Assembly (NCBI GenBank): GCA_022449545.1
Contig: JAKUPN010000009.1
Span: forward strand, 34,340 to 98,339
Source of the DNA: Alphaproteobacteria bacterium
GTDB lineage: Bacteria > Pseudomonadota > Alphaproteobacteria > UBA6615
Direction: 5' to 3'
DNA: 64,000 nucleotides
Shown: piece by piece, positions 55,059 to 63,708 of the stretch
How the letters are laid out: each line of letters opens with the position of its first letter
How positions within the stretch are numbered: position 1 is the first letter of the stretch
The notes under the pieces: generated by a model
Database searches by the model: none
What the model saw: the letters and a program-made list of their open reading frames with translations, nothing else
Told to the model about the DNA's origin: nothing
Program-made: the position numbers and the translations under genes

Positions 55059-55937
55059 ATGGCTGAAAAAATAGGAATTCTCGGCCTAGGACTAATAGGT
55101 CGTTTAGCAGCAGAATTAATAATTCCACATGGCTATGATTGTTATGCCATTAGAAGAAAAAGCACGGAAGATTTTCCAGAAATGGGAGGAAACTTGGTTG
55201 AAAGCCCTCGAGAACTAGCTGAAGTAAGTGATTTTCTGATTTCTGCACTGCCCACCGTTGAATCTGCTCGAGATACGTTTTATGGCGAAAATGGTGTGAT
55301 TTCTGGAGCTCATGAAAATTTAATAATTATAGAGATGAACACTTTTCCTGTTTCTATAAAAGAAGAGCTTAAAGATAAAATTGATGATTCACCTGCAACA
55401 ATAATAGATTGTCCAATAAGTGGCACCCAACCCGTAATTAGAGCGGGCAAGGGTGTGATTATGATGAGTGGCGATAAATCGTCATGTGATGCAGTAAAAC
55501 CAATGCTTGAACACGTGGCACCTAAAACATCGTATGTTGGGGACTATGGAACCGGGATCAAACTAAAACTCATGATTAATTTCATGGTAGGAGCAAATAC
55601 AGTCGCTCTGGCCGAAGGAATGCTTTTTGGAGAAAGAATGGGGTTAGACAGTCAAACAATGTTGGATATAGTTGGCCCTAGTGCTGCCGGATCAACAGTT
55701 TTTGGTATGCGTGCAGCGATTATAGCTGAAAGAAAGTGGCAACCCTGTGCAGGCCCAAGTAAATTGCTTTGGAAAGATCTAGATATTGTCCAAGAACAAG
55801 CAGATGCATTAGGATTATCAGCTCCACTTCTTCGTATATGTAATGAATATTATAAAAAAATAGAAAAAGCTGATCGGCTTGATGATGAGTGCGCAGTTGT
55901 ATTCGAAATCCTAGAAGAAGAGGCAAAACCAGTATAA
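55059..55937 (+). CDS. Beta-hydroxyacid dehydrogenase (HIBADH family), copy C
   Basis: A 292-residue NAD(P) dehydrogenase. It has GLGLIGRLAAE in the Rossmann motif, DCPISGTQPVIRAG as the substrate loop, and the catalytic Lys in IKLKLMINF near 170. The family includes YihU-type sulfolactaldehyde reductase and 3-hydroxyisobutyrate dehydrogenase. Its place right behind the split decarboxylase is unlike copies A and B at 16735 and 17698. If the decarboxylase yields a sulfo- or phosphono-aldehyde, this enzyme could reduce it; this is inference. AAAGGAAC precedes the ATG. It is followed by a probable terminator. Confidence 0.86.
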   Translation: MAEKIGILGLGLIGRLAAELIIPHGYDCYAIRRKSTEDFPEMGGNLVESPRELAEVSDFLISALPTVESARDTFYGENGVISGAHENLIIIEMNTFPVSIKEELKDKIDDSPATIIDCPISGTQPVIRAGKGVIMMSGDKSSCDAVKPMLEHVAPKTSYVGDYGTGIKLKLMINFMVGANTVALAEGMLFGERMGLDSQTMLDIVGPSAAGSTVFGMRAAIIAERKWQPCAGPSKLLWKDLDIVQEQADALGLSAPLLRICNEYYKKIEKADRLDDECAVVFEILEEEAKPV

Positions 55938-55976
55938 ACCACCGGATCTTTAATCTGATCTTGGCGGTTTTCTTTT
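55937..55976 (+). terminator. Probable terminator of the decarboxylase operon
   Basis: An imperfect stem, AACCACCGGATC with GATCTTGGCGGTT, contains one mismatch, one bulge and two G-U pairs. It is followed by TTTTCTTTT. It begins at the stop codon of the copy C dehydrogenase. The stem is less perfect than the porin terminator, so support is moderate. Confidence 0.55.
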
Positions 55977-55994
55977 AAAAGTAATCTTTAATTA

Positions 55995-57398
55995 TTATAC
56001 TGCATCATTTGCAATAGGAGCGACGCAAATCCCTTCATTTTGAAGATAACTTGCGATTTTAATCAAGGATGACTCTTTACCAGGGGCAGCAATCAGCTGA
56101 ACTCCATGGGGCATATCTCCGATACCATGTATAGGAACGCTCAAAATTGGTAACCCTATAAATGATAATGGTTGAGCATAAATACCAAGATTAGATAATA
56201 CTGGAACATCTGATCCATCTAACTTCATTGTTTTCTGACCAATTTTGGTAGCAGAAAATGGTGTTGCAGGAGCCAGAAGAACATCAAATTCATTAAATAT
56301 ATTTAGAACCTGAGTTCTGTACCAACTTCGAAACTTTTGTGCTTTAACATACCAATTAGCCGGTAAAAGAGTGCCCGTAATGAATCCTGATCGGGTCGTC
56401 GGATCAAACTTATCAAGATTGTTTCGTATGTCATTCGCATGTTCTAATCCTCCTTCACAGTGAGTAATCACAAAGGCAGCACCTCTGGCACTATCAGTAT
56501 TATTAATTTTTACGCTTTTTGTTACATTTAGTGCCTTGCACACTTGATTAACAGATTCATAAGATTCGTCAGATCCATTGCTTTTAAAATAACCATCAAG
56601 ACTAGCTAATCTAAGGCCGTCGATTTTTTGATTTAAACATGAAATTAAAGAAACAAATTTCCCACCATGACATACTGGATCATTAGGATCCGGCCCGCAC
56701 ATAGCATCATAAGTTGCAGCAATGTCTTCAACAGAACGGGCTAAAGGACCGACATGGTCAAAGCTTGAGGCAAACATTTTCGTCCCAAATCGGCTTAATG
56801 CTCCGTAAGTTGGTTTAAACCCAAAAACACCGCATAATGCAGCCGGAAGGCGAATGGAGCCATTGGTATCAGAACCTAGACTAAATGCAACCATTCCTGC
56901 AGCCACTGAAGAACCGGATCCACCAGATGAACCTCCCGAAACCCTGGTAAGATCATGGGGGTTTTTCACAGGCCCATAATGACTATTTTCGTTTGTATAT
57001 CCGTAAGCAAATTCGCTCATATGCAGTGCACCAATTAGAATGGCGCCAGATTTTTGAAGACGTTTAATGACCGTTGCATCTTTTTCTGCTGCTGGCTGAC
57101 CTTTATACATGATAGAACCAGCTAAAGTAGTAACACCTTCAACATCAAAAAGATTTTTTACCCCATATGGCACACCAGCCAAAACACCTGGGTCACCGCC
57201 TTGACCTATTATTTCATCTACTCTATCTGCCTCTTTAAGGGCACGGTTCGATAAAAATTGGGAAAAACAGTTGTACTTATCATTTAATGTTGTGGCTCTC
57301 TGGATAAAAGCCTCAGTAATTTCCCTTGCGCTAACCTCTCCCTTGCGCACTGCAGATGATATTCTATTAGCATCCTTGTAGAGAAATTTATTATTCAT
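55995..57398 (-). CDS. AtzE-type amidase (amidase-signature family)
   Basis: A 467-residue amidase with the Ser-cisSer-Lys triad: K81 in YGVKNL, S157 in SGGSSGGS, and nucleophile S181 in SDTNGSIR. The spacing S157 to S181 equals that in GatA (24). The DTNGS form and length fit AtzE, a 1-carboxybiuret hydrolase. The small partner AtzG lies just upstream, its stop overlapping this start by four bases (ATGA), which strongly supports the assignment. AtzE releases ammonia from carboxybiuret in cyanuric-acid and related nitrogen use. Cyanuric acid hydrolase is not in the window, so the real substrate may be a different amide. Confidence 0.87.
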   Translation of the reverse strand: MNNKFLYKDANRISSAVRKGEVSAREITEAFIQRATTLNDKYNCFSQFLSNRALKEADRVDEIIGQGGDPGVLAGVPYGVKNLFDVEGVTTLAGSIMYKGQPAAEKDATVIKRLQKSGAILIGALHMSEFAYGYTNENSHYGPVKNPHDLTRVSGGSSGGSGSSVAAGMVAFSLGSDTNGSIRLPAALCGVFGFKPTYGALSRFGTKMFASSFDHVGPLARSVEDIAATYDAMCGPDPNDPVCHGGKFVSLISCLNQKIDGLRLASLDGYFKSNGSDESYESVNQVCKALNVTKSVKINNTDSARGAAFVITHCEGGLEHANDIRNNLDKFDPTTRSGFITGTLLPANWYVKAQKFRSWYRTQVLNIFNEFDVLLAPATPFSATKIGQKTMKLDGSDVPVLSNLGIYAQPLSFIGLPILSVPIHGIGDMPHGVQLIAAPGKESSLIKIASYLQNEGICVAPIANDAV

Positions 57399-57601
57399 GG
57401 CCTGTATACAGGAGCAGCTTCAAATTCTTCAGGAATATCACATTCCAATAATGGCTGAACTATTTGTTTAGTTAATTTAAGGTAAGAAATAACATCAGCC
57501 CTATATTCATCAGGAACATTATTTCCTGTTAGGTGCTCTAATTGAATCATGTAACTATACCAATCAAACTCCTTTTCTCCGTCTTTGTTTTTTTTATTCA
57601 A
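57395..57601 (-). CDS. AtzG-like small protein (DUF4089)
   Basis: A small helical protein of 68 residues from a TTG at 57601, or 72 from a GTG four codons upstream. I favour the TTG for its GGAG a few bases before it, but either is possible. The sequence, with DEYRADVISYLKLTKQIV and a C-terminal EEFEAAPVYRP, fits AtzG, the GatC-like partner that stabilises the AtzE amidase. It overlaps the AtzE-like start, so the subunits are coupled. The neighbour MeaB is 31 bases upstream on the same strand. Confidence 0.82.
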   Translation of the reverse strand: MNKKNKDGEKEFDWYSYMIQLEHLTGNNVPDEYRADVISYLKLTKQIVQPLLECDIPEEFEAAPVYRP

Positions 57602-57631
57602 ATCCTGCTCCACTAAATTATCGAATTACAG

Positions 57632-58528
57632 TTATTTAATTAACAACTTCTTAATTAACTTTTCATAAACTTCCTTTGGACGTCCATCGAACTCCTTTAA
57701 TGACATAAGTTCCAGTAACTCTTCTGCTCGGCGGTTTATTAAAGACTGAACCTGATATCGAACACGAGATCTTCGTTCATGTTCTTTATCTATACTTTTC
57801 TTTATCCATTCTCGGTGTTCATCGATCGCCTCATCTAACGCGTTAAAACTTTCTACACTATGATTAGAGGTGCTCAAAACACATGGTTTCCATTCATTAG
57901 AACTATAAGTATTTCGTGAAACAATTTCATTTATTTCCGCAGCAATTAGTTCAGCACCTGGTAAATCAGATTTATTTATTACGTAGATATCTGCCATCTC
58001 AAGAATTCCAGATTTCATTGCTTGCACTGCGTCACCGGATTCAGGTAATAGAACAAGAATAACGGTATCCACAAGAGCTCTAACAGAATACTCAGCTTGA
58101 CCTACACCCACAGTCTCTAGGATAACCTCATCAAATTCATATCCTTCCATTTCCCAAAGCAAATCTGCCGTATTATCTGCAAGTCCATCATGAGATCGAC
58201 GACTGGGAATAGAACGAATAAATACGTTAGGATCATTAGAAACTGAATCCATTCGGATTCTATCTCCAAGAATTGATCCCTTTGTTAAAGGGCTACTGGG
58301 ATCTATAGCCAAAACAGCTGCACGTGAACCATTATCCACCCTTTTAGAGACCAAATTGCTAATAATAGTGCTTTTTCCTGAGCCAGGTGCTCCAGTTATT
58401 CCAATCCGATAAAGAGTTTCTTTTGGTAATTCTTTTTGGTTTTTTAGTGTCTCAACAACAGAGGCATTTGCCACTCGAGACAAGGCTTGGCTCATCTTAC
58501 GTCTATTATTTAATTTTCCACCACTCAT
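57632..58528 (-). CDS. meaB: MeaB-type G-protein chaperone of B12 mutase
   Basis: A 298-residue P-loop GTPase of the SIMIBI class that guards and reloads adenosylcobalamin in acyl-CoA mutases. The Walker A is GAPGSGKS (46-53), with LAIDPSSPL and a DxxxxETVGVGQAE switch region later; NKSD is the guanine motif. It overlaps the CoA-transferase stop by four bases (ATGA). With the mutase, its B12 subunit and the CoA-transferase, it forms a four-gene run of tight or overlapping genes. Its presence supports a true B12 mutase operon. Confidence 0.93.
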   Translation of the reverse strand: MSGGKLNNRRKMSQALSRVANASVVETLKNQKELPKETLYRIGITGAPGSGKSTIISNLVSKRVDNGSRAAVLAIDPSSPLTKGSILGDRIRMDSVSNDPNVFIRSIPSRRSHDGLADNTADLLWEMEGYEFDEVILETVGVGQAEYSVRALVDTVILVLLPESGDAVQAMKSGILEMADIYVINKSDLPGAELIAAEINEIVSRNTYSSNEWKPCVLSTSNHSVESFNALDEAIDEHREWIKKSIDKEHERRSRVRYQVQSLINRRAEELLELMSLKEFDGRPKEVYEKLIKKLLIK

Positions 58529-59667
58529 TTGGCATTGATCGGTTCTAAAAATCTGAATACGTCCTCATTGTGTTCTCCAAGATTCGGAGGAGGCTTATAA
58601 TCTATTTCATAACCAGATAATTTAATGGGATTTCCAACAACGCGCATTGGGCCATCAGGGGTAGAAATAACAACTATCATTTCCCTAGATTCTGCTATTT
58701 TTCCATCTACAGCCCTGTCCAATGTTTCGACTCCAGATATAACTATACCTTCTGACCCTAAGTTCTCTACCCAGTCACTTGTAGTTCTTGTTTTAAGTAA
58801 TTCAGAGGTAAGGTTTATTACTTCAGATCTGTTCTTAGAACGTGCTGTCATTGTGGCAAATTTTGGGTCAGTGGACATTTTACTCCAACCAACAATCTCA
58901 CAAAATAACTTCCAAAACTTATCAGTACTGATAAAAAGCACCACATACCCATCCTTAGTTTCAAAAACCTGTGCAGGCACCATGTGAGGATGGCCACTAT
59001 TGGCTATTCGTTTTGGTCTGATACCATGATTAAGATAGGCTGAGGCTAAATAATTTAATTGAACCAACATTGTATCAAACAGTGATACATCAACCTGTCC
59101 ACCTTTACCCTCTATGATTTTTGCTAGTAAACCAACTGCTCCCATTATCCCCGTTGAATTATCAACTGCAGAATAACCAGCTTTAATAGGCGCATTTCCT
59201 GGATCGCCAGTTAACTCCATAACACCAGTTAATGCCTGGACCACATAATCATAAGCGGGTTTTTCAGCGTAAGGGCCATCAAGACCAAAACCTGTTAGCG
59301 CAACACAAACTATTTTAGGGTTGAATTCTTTCATATTATTATAGGTCAGACCATATTTTTTGATGGTTGATGGCCTCAAATTTGTAACCAATGCATGGGA
59401 TTTTCCAGCCAATTCATTCAATTTCTTGCGACCATCCGTACTACCCAAATCTAATACCACACCTTTTTTATTGCGATTAATGCTGGTGAAGTAATCGTTA
59501 TATTGTCCGGTAAAATTGTCTGTCATATTTCGAGCCATATCACCTGACGGCGGCTCAACTTTAATTACATCTGCGCCCAGATCTGCTAATATCATGCCGC
59601 AAAATGGTCCAGCCAAAACGTGACCTACTTCTAAAATACGAATTCCTGACAAAGGGCCGTTAGGCAT
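58525..59667 (-). CDS. Family III CoA-transferase, copy 2 (in mutase operon)
   Basis: A 380-residue CaiB/BaiF-type CoA-transferase. The N-terminal VLAGPFCGMILADLGADVIK lies at 17-36 and the catalytic Asp is in SAVDNSTG (D169). It overlaps the B12-subunit stop by eight bases and the MeaB start by four, so it is clearly part of the mutase operon. A CoA-transferase in such an operon suggests that the mutase substrate is made as a CoA ester from a free acid by exchange with a common acyl-CoA such as succinyl-CoA. It is not closely similar to copy 1 at 33087. The acid is unknown. Confidence 0.9.
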   Translation of the reverse strand: MPNGPLSGIRILEVGHVLAGPFCGMILADLGADVIKVEPPSGDMARNMTDNFTGQYNDYFTSINRNKKGVVLDLGSTDGRKKLNELAGKSHALVTNLRPSTIKKYGLTYNNMKEFNPKIVCVALTGFGLDGPYAEKPAYDYVVQALTGVMELTGDPGNAPIKAGYSAVDNSTGIMGAVGLLAKIIEGKGGQVDVSLFDTMLVQLNYLASAYLNHGIRPKRIANSGHPHMVPAQVFETKDGYVVLFISTDKFWKLFCEIVGWSKMSTDPKFATMTARSKNRSEVINLTSELLKTRTTSDWVENLGSEGIVISGVETLDRAVDGKIAESREMIVVISTPDGPMRVVGNPIKLSGYEIDYKPPPNLGEHNEDVFRFLEPINAK

Positions 59668-60061
59668 TTCTTAACTCTAGTTCAATTTCCTTTAATACAT
59701 CTGCAATTGCCATATCAGAGGTGTAAATACCCGATACTCCTGCCTCTCTTAACCCAGCATGATCGTCTCTAGGTATTGTGCCGCCAACAAAAATCTTTAT
59801 ATCAGAGGCGTCTAGCTCTTTTAAGTGAAGTAAAGTTTCGGAAACGATTTCATTATGGCTGCCAGAAAGCATACTTAGGCCAACTGCGTCCACATCTTCA
59901 TCAACAGCAACACGTGCAATGTAATCAGGGCTTTTTCTTAAACCAGTATAAATTACATCTGCCCCAGCATCTCTTAACGCTAACGCAATTACTTTTGCTC
60001 CAACGTCATGGCCATCCAATCCTGGTTTGGCTATTAAAATTCGTTTTCCTTCTAAGCTCAT
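59660..60061 (-). CDS. Acyl-CoA mutase B12-binding subunit
   Basis: A small subunit of 133 residues that holds adenosylcobalamin. The B12 motif DGHDVG (D16-x-H18-x-x-G21) places His18 as the lower cobalt ligand. GLSMLSGSH near 79 and VGGTIPRDD near 109 are the other conserved loops. I place the start at the ATG at 60061, 22 bases after the mutase stop, which gives the length usual for the separate subunit. An open frame continues upstream into the mutase gene. With the large subunit it forms a split methylmalonyl-CoA-mutase-type enzyme. Confidence 0.9.
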   Translation of the reverse strand: MSLEGKRILIAKPGLDGHDVGAKVIALALRDAGADVIYTGLRKSPDYIARVAVDEDVDAVGLSMLSGSHNEIVSETLLHLKELDASDIKIFVGGTIPRDDHAGLREAGVSGIYTSDMAIADVLKEIELELRNA

Positions 60062-60083
60062 TCTTTTACCATAATATTTTTCT

Positions 60084-61727
60084 CTATAGACGGACTGGCT
60101 CTTGAAATTCACCCCATTGGTTTTTCAATGTAGAAACCATTTCACCCACAGTGGCGTAAGCATGGCAGCAATCTATGAGGTAAGGCATAATATTGTTCTT
60201 ATCATTTGAAGCAGCATTTTCGAGAGCAACAAGAGACTTTTCAACCAAACTTGAATCACGTGTTTCACGATTTTTTTCATGCTTTTCTATTACCCGGGCC
60301 GTGGCCATTGGATCTAGTTTGAATACTTCTCCCACTTCCTCAGTTTGATCATCTCTACGAAAATAATTTTGTCCAACAATTACTGTTTTACCGGAATCTG
60401 CTGCCTGTTTTCTTTCTGAAGCTCTTTTGGCTATCTTCATCTGCAGCCAGCCATCTTCAACTGCTTTTTCGACTCCTCCATACTTTTCTATTTCCTCGAT
60501 AACAGACATCATGCCCTTCTCCATTTGGTCAGTTAGCCACTCAACATAATAACTACCACCAAGTGGGTCTACAGTCCTTGCAATGCCTGATTCATGTGCA
60601 ATAATTTGCTGAGTACGAAGAGCAATCTCTGCTGAGTGTTCTGTAGGAATCTGAAACGCTTCATCAAACGCACAAGTGAATATTGACTGGGCTCCCCCCA
60701 ACACAGCCGCCATAGTTTCTGTTCCAACGCGAACAATATTATTATGAGGTTGTGATCCAATTAGTGATGAACCTCCGCAGACCACGCCAAATCTGAACAT
60801 TTGGGCCTTGGGGTCTTCAACTCCGTATCGCTCATTCATTAATTTAGCCCACAGTCTGCGCCCAGCCCTGAACTTACAAATTTCTTCAAAGAAATCCATA
60901 TGAACATAGAAAAAGAAACTCAGTCGCCGAGCAAACTTTTCTACGTCTCCACCTCTTCTTATGAGCTCATCTGTATAAGCCAAACCATTGGCTAAAGTGT
61001 AACCCATTTCTTCTACTGCAGTACAACCAGCGTCTCGTACATGGGCTCCTGCAATAGATATAGCATTGAAACGAGGAGTATGTTTATTAGAAAAAAGTAT
61101 GGTATCTGCTATTAATCTCATAGAAGGTTTAACTGGAAATATCCATGTACCTCGTGCAACATATTCTTTCAAAATATCATTTTGAATCGTGCCTGTTAGC
61201 TTATTTCGATCAACTCCTTGCTTGTCTGCTACAGCACAATACATCGCATAGATTATTGAAGCAGTCCCATTAATTGTAAATGATGTAGAAATACCACCCA
61301 CGTCTATGCCTTTAAACAGGCGCTCTACCTCGCCTAAATTAGATAAAGATACGCCAACCTTTCCTACTTCAGCACGAGCCATTGAATCTGTGGGGTCATA
61401 ACCGCACTGTGTCGGCAAATCTAGAGCTACAGATAAACCAGTTTGCCCCTGATCGAGCAAAAATTTGTAACGTTCATTAGATTCTTCTGCAGTCCCAAAC
61501 CCAGAGTACTGGCGAATAGTCCAGAGCCTACCTCTAAAACCATTTTCAAATATACCTCTAGTGAATGGATAAGCTCCTGGCTGCTCCAGTTTTGAAAAAT
61601 CAATCATGTCTGGCCCCACCACAACAGGAACCTCTATTCCTGAGGGAGTTACTGGATCAGGATGATTTGGAGGTGCTTTTTCTACCTCGTTAATAATTTC
61701 AGCAGAAGAGTTCTTACTTGTAGCCAT
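60084..61727 (-). CDS. Methylmalonyl-CoA-mutase-type large subunit with altered active site
   Basis: A 547-residue TIM-barrel subunit of an adenosylcobalamin acyl-CoA mutase. Conserved features are YPFTRG (53-58), RQYSGFGT (72-79; Tyr74 matches the Tyr of methylmalonyl-CoA mutase, not the Phe or Ile of isobutyryl or 2-hydroxyisobutyryl mutases), TGTIQND (Q182) and RGTWIFP (R192, binds the acyl carboxylate in the family). The SISGYH motif reads SIAGAH here (A228, H229): the Tyr beside the catalytic His is Ala. I infer a substrate near methylmalonyl-CoA, perhaps bulkier. The operon is hydratase, this subunit, B12 subunit, CoA-transferase, MeaB. Confidence 0.9.
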   Translation of the reverse strand: MATSKNSSAEIINEVEKAPPNHPDPVTPSGIEVPVVVGPDMIDFSKLEQPGAYPFTRGIFENGFRGRLWTIRQYSGFGTAEESNERYKFLLDQGQTGLSVALDLPTQCGYDPTDSMARAEVGKVGVSLSNLGEVERLFKGIDVGGISTSFTINGTASIIYAMYCAVADKQGVDRNKLTGTIQNDILKEYVARGTWIFPVKPSMRLIADTILFSNKHTPRFNAISIAGAHVRDAGCTAVEEMGYTLANGLAYTDELIRRGGDVEKFARRLSFFFYVHMDFFEEICKFRAGRRLWAKLMNERYGVEDPKAQMFRFGVVCGGSSLIGSQPHNNIVRVGTETMAAVLGGAQSIFTCAFDEAFQIPTEHSAEIALRTQQIIAHESGIARTVDPLGGSYYVEWLTDQMEKGMMSVIEEIEKYGGVEKAVEDGWLQMKIAKRASERKQAADSGKTVIVGQNYFRRDDQTEEVGEVFKLDPMATARVIEKHEKNRETRDSSLVEKSLVALENAASNDKNNIMPYLIDCCHAYATVGEMVSTLKNQWGEFQEPVRL

Positions 61728-61730
61728 TTT

Positions 61731-62504
61731 CTATTTCCGTGTTGGTAATACTTTTTCGGCAGCCTCCCAATGAGCATCATTTATCCAATTACTAACAAAT
61801 AATTCAGTTTCCAGCTCATTAAGATCATTTTTAGAATCGCCTCGTCTTTTTGCATCTGCTAGTTCTTTAAAAGTTCTTATTACATGAGCATGTTGATTCC
61901 TTAGAGGTATTAAAAAATCTTCTACAGATTGTTTTAACTCTCCCTCAACGCTCACCACTTGATCTACTAGCCCTATTTCAAGGGCTTCTGAACTAGACAG
62001 CATTTTTCCAGTTAACAATAGTTTTAATCCATTTGAACGACCGACCAATTGAAATAAGTCAGCGCCCCCACCCCAAGCAGTTGACAAGGCTAAACGCCCC
62101 TGTACAAAACCAATTTTGGCATGGAAGTCGGCAATACGGAAATCACATGCAACAGCCAACTCAGCAGCTCCACCAAAAGTATTTCCATTAAGAGCAGCTA
62201 TAACAGGCAGCGGAAATGTTCGGATAGAATTCAAGGCTAACTTGGAATTATTAGACATTTCCCTAGCTGCGGATTCAGTTCTAATTTTCGACAGTTCACG
62301 AAGGTCCCCCCCAGCGGCAAATGTTTTTCTTCCTGAGCCAGTAAGAACTGCCGCAACAATGGATTCATCCATTGAATGACTCTCAAAAATTCCTTTGAGG
62401 TCAATCAATAGCTGTTGACTCAGCGCATTGTGTTTTTCTGGACGGTTAAAAGTGATATATAATACTTTATCTCGCACCTCAGCCAGAAGATGGTTTTCTG
62501 TCAT
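61731..62504 (-). CDS. Enoyl-CoA hydratase/isomerase-family protein, copy 2
   Basis: Crotonase-fold protein of about 257 residues. The oxyanion loops are FAAGGDL (near 62) and TFGGAAEL (near 108). It ends three bases upstream of the mutase start and so leads the operon. The start is uncertain: the ATG at 62504 or an in-frame codon further upstream, since only a distant GGAG precedes it. The typical hydratase Glu pair is only partly seen (AAELAVACDF), so isomerase or decarboxylase chemistry is possible. In context it may feed or drain the mutase, for example as a methylmalonyl-CoA-decarboxylase-like enzyme. Confidence 0.85.
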   Translation of the reverse strand: MTENHLLAEVRDKVLYITFNRPEKHNALSQQLLIDLKGIFESHSMDESIVAAVLTGSGRKTFAAGGDLRELSKIRTESAAREMSNNSKLALNSIRTFPLPVIAALNGNTFGGAAELAVACDFRIADFHAKIGFVQGRLALSTAWGGGADLFQLVGRSNGLKLLLTGKMLSSSEALEIGLVDQVVSVEGELKQSVEDFLIPLRNQHAHVIRTFKELADAKRRGDSKNDLNELETELFVSNWINDAHWEAAEKVLPTRK

Positions 62505-62636
62505 TGTAACTAGTAACTCCGTTCTTCTGTAATGCAACTAAGACTATTAACATTTTCTGTTGAGGGTCTGTATAACAAATAAAGTGTAAAGAGCATACAT
62601 AGCCTATTAAAAAGAAATTAATGAAAAAAATACTTA

Positions 62637-63665
62637 TTATTCGTCCATTTCTGCCGTACGATAAATATAGTTGCCGTCCATATAAGTTATAAAAAAATCA
62701 TGGAAAGACATAGGGTCATATTTCGGCTTCTCCCCAGGAGTAATGCAGGTTGAAATGGGCTCTGCAATTGTTTCATCGTTAGCATTATAGAAAAAAGTTA
62801 ATGCATAGCGATCCTTTTTGGGCGGAACTACCCTGTGCGGAGTCGCAATAAAACGACCATTAGTCCATCTATTAAGGAACTCCCCTGTGTTCACCACTAT
62901 TCCTCCTCTAAGAGGGTCAATCTCAATCCATTTTCCAGAAGGTGCCATAACCTCTAGACCGGGAACATCCATTAATGGAAGATAAGTTATAGAACTATGA
63001 TCGGAATGTGGTGCTAAAGAAAATTGACCTTCCTCAACATCCGCAGGAGGATACCAAGCACAACGATTATAATATTCAGGAGTAGAAAAAAACTTATCAA
63101 AGTAATCAGATGGTAAATCAAGAGCCCTAGAATATACAGGCAGCATTTTCTGAGCTAGGTCAGCCATTGTTTCCTGATATGATAAAATTATGGGCTTAAA
63201 GTCAGGCAACTCTTCAGGCCATTTATTCATCCCTCTATGACGTACATTATCAATTACCTTGGGGTCGTCATTCCCCCTTTCACGCATAAACGCCCAGGCC
63301 TCATTTTTATCTTTTTTCTGATTATCTGCAATTTTAGACCAGCGTAGAACTGTTGCCTTATCCGGAATATAACCAATATGGTGAAAATCAACTCTATATT
63401 TCAATTTGGTATCTAAAGGTAGTGAGAACAGATCTGCCACTTGTTCAAAACTTCGATCAATCAGGGATTGTTCAACGCCATGATTAACAATCACATAAAA
63501 TCCTAAACTTTCCTGAATGGCGCGCAAATCTATCGCTAGCTGCTCCCGTGCTTCAATATCGCCATTCAGATAATTACCAACATCAATGACAGGGATTTCT
63601 TCATCCCTTATGCACCGAGATATTTCATTTGAGACTTTAGGCTCAATATCGACTGCTATTGTCAT
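62637..63665 (-). CDS. Isopenicillin-N-synthase-like 2-oxoglutarate/Fe(II) oxygenase, copy 1
   Basis: A 342-residue double-stranded beta-helix oxygenase. The N-terminal DIOX_N domain (about 23-130) has PVIDVGNYL and YVIVNHGV. The Fe triad is H220, D222 (APHSDHSS) and H277 (TPHRVV). The 2-oxoglutarate Arg is R286 in DRYALTFF. GAGGAG precedes the ATG. It is downstream of a close relative, whose C-terminus lies 43 bases upstream. Such bacterial enzymes hydroxylate or desaturate small molecules, and act in ethylene or gibberellin-like pathways in other organisms; the substrate here is unknown. Confidence 0.88.
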   Translation of the reverse strand: MTIAVDIEPKVSNEISRCIRDEEIPVIDVGNYLNGDIEAREQLAIDLRAIQESLGFYVIVNHGVEQSLIDRSFEQVADLFSLPLDTKLKYRVDFHHIGYIPDKATVLRWSKIADNQKKDKNEAWAFMRERGNDDPKVIDNVRHRGMNKWPEELPDFKPIILSYQETMADLAQKMLPVYSRALDLPSDYFDKFFSTPEYYNRCAWYPPADVEEGQFSLAPHSDHSSITYLPLMDVPGLEVMAPSGKWIEIDPLRGGIVVNTGEFLNRWTNGRFIATPHRVVPPKKDRYALTFFYNANDETIAEPISTCITPGEKPKYDPMSFHDFFITYMDGNYIYRTAEMDE

Positions 63666-63708
63666 TAGTAGCTCCTCGGATGAGTTCTTCTATTTTATTG
63701 TCTGAAAC

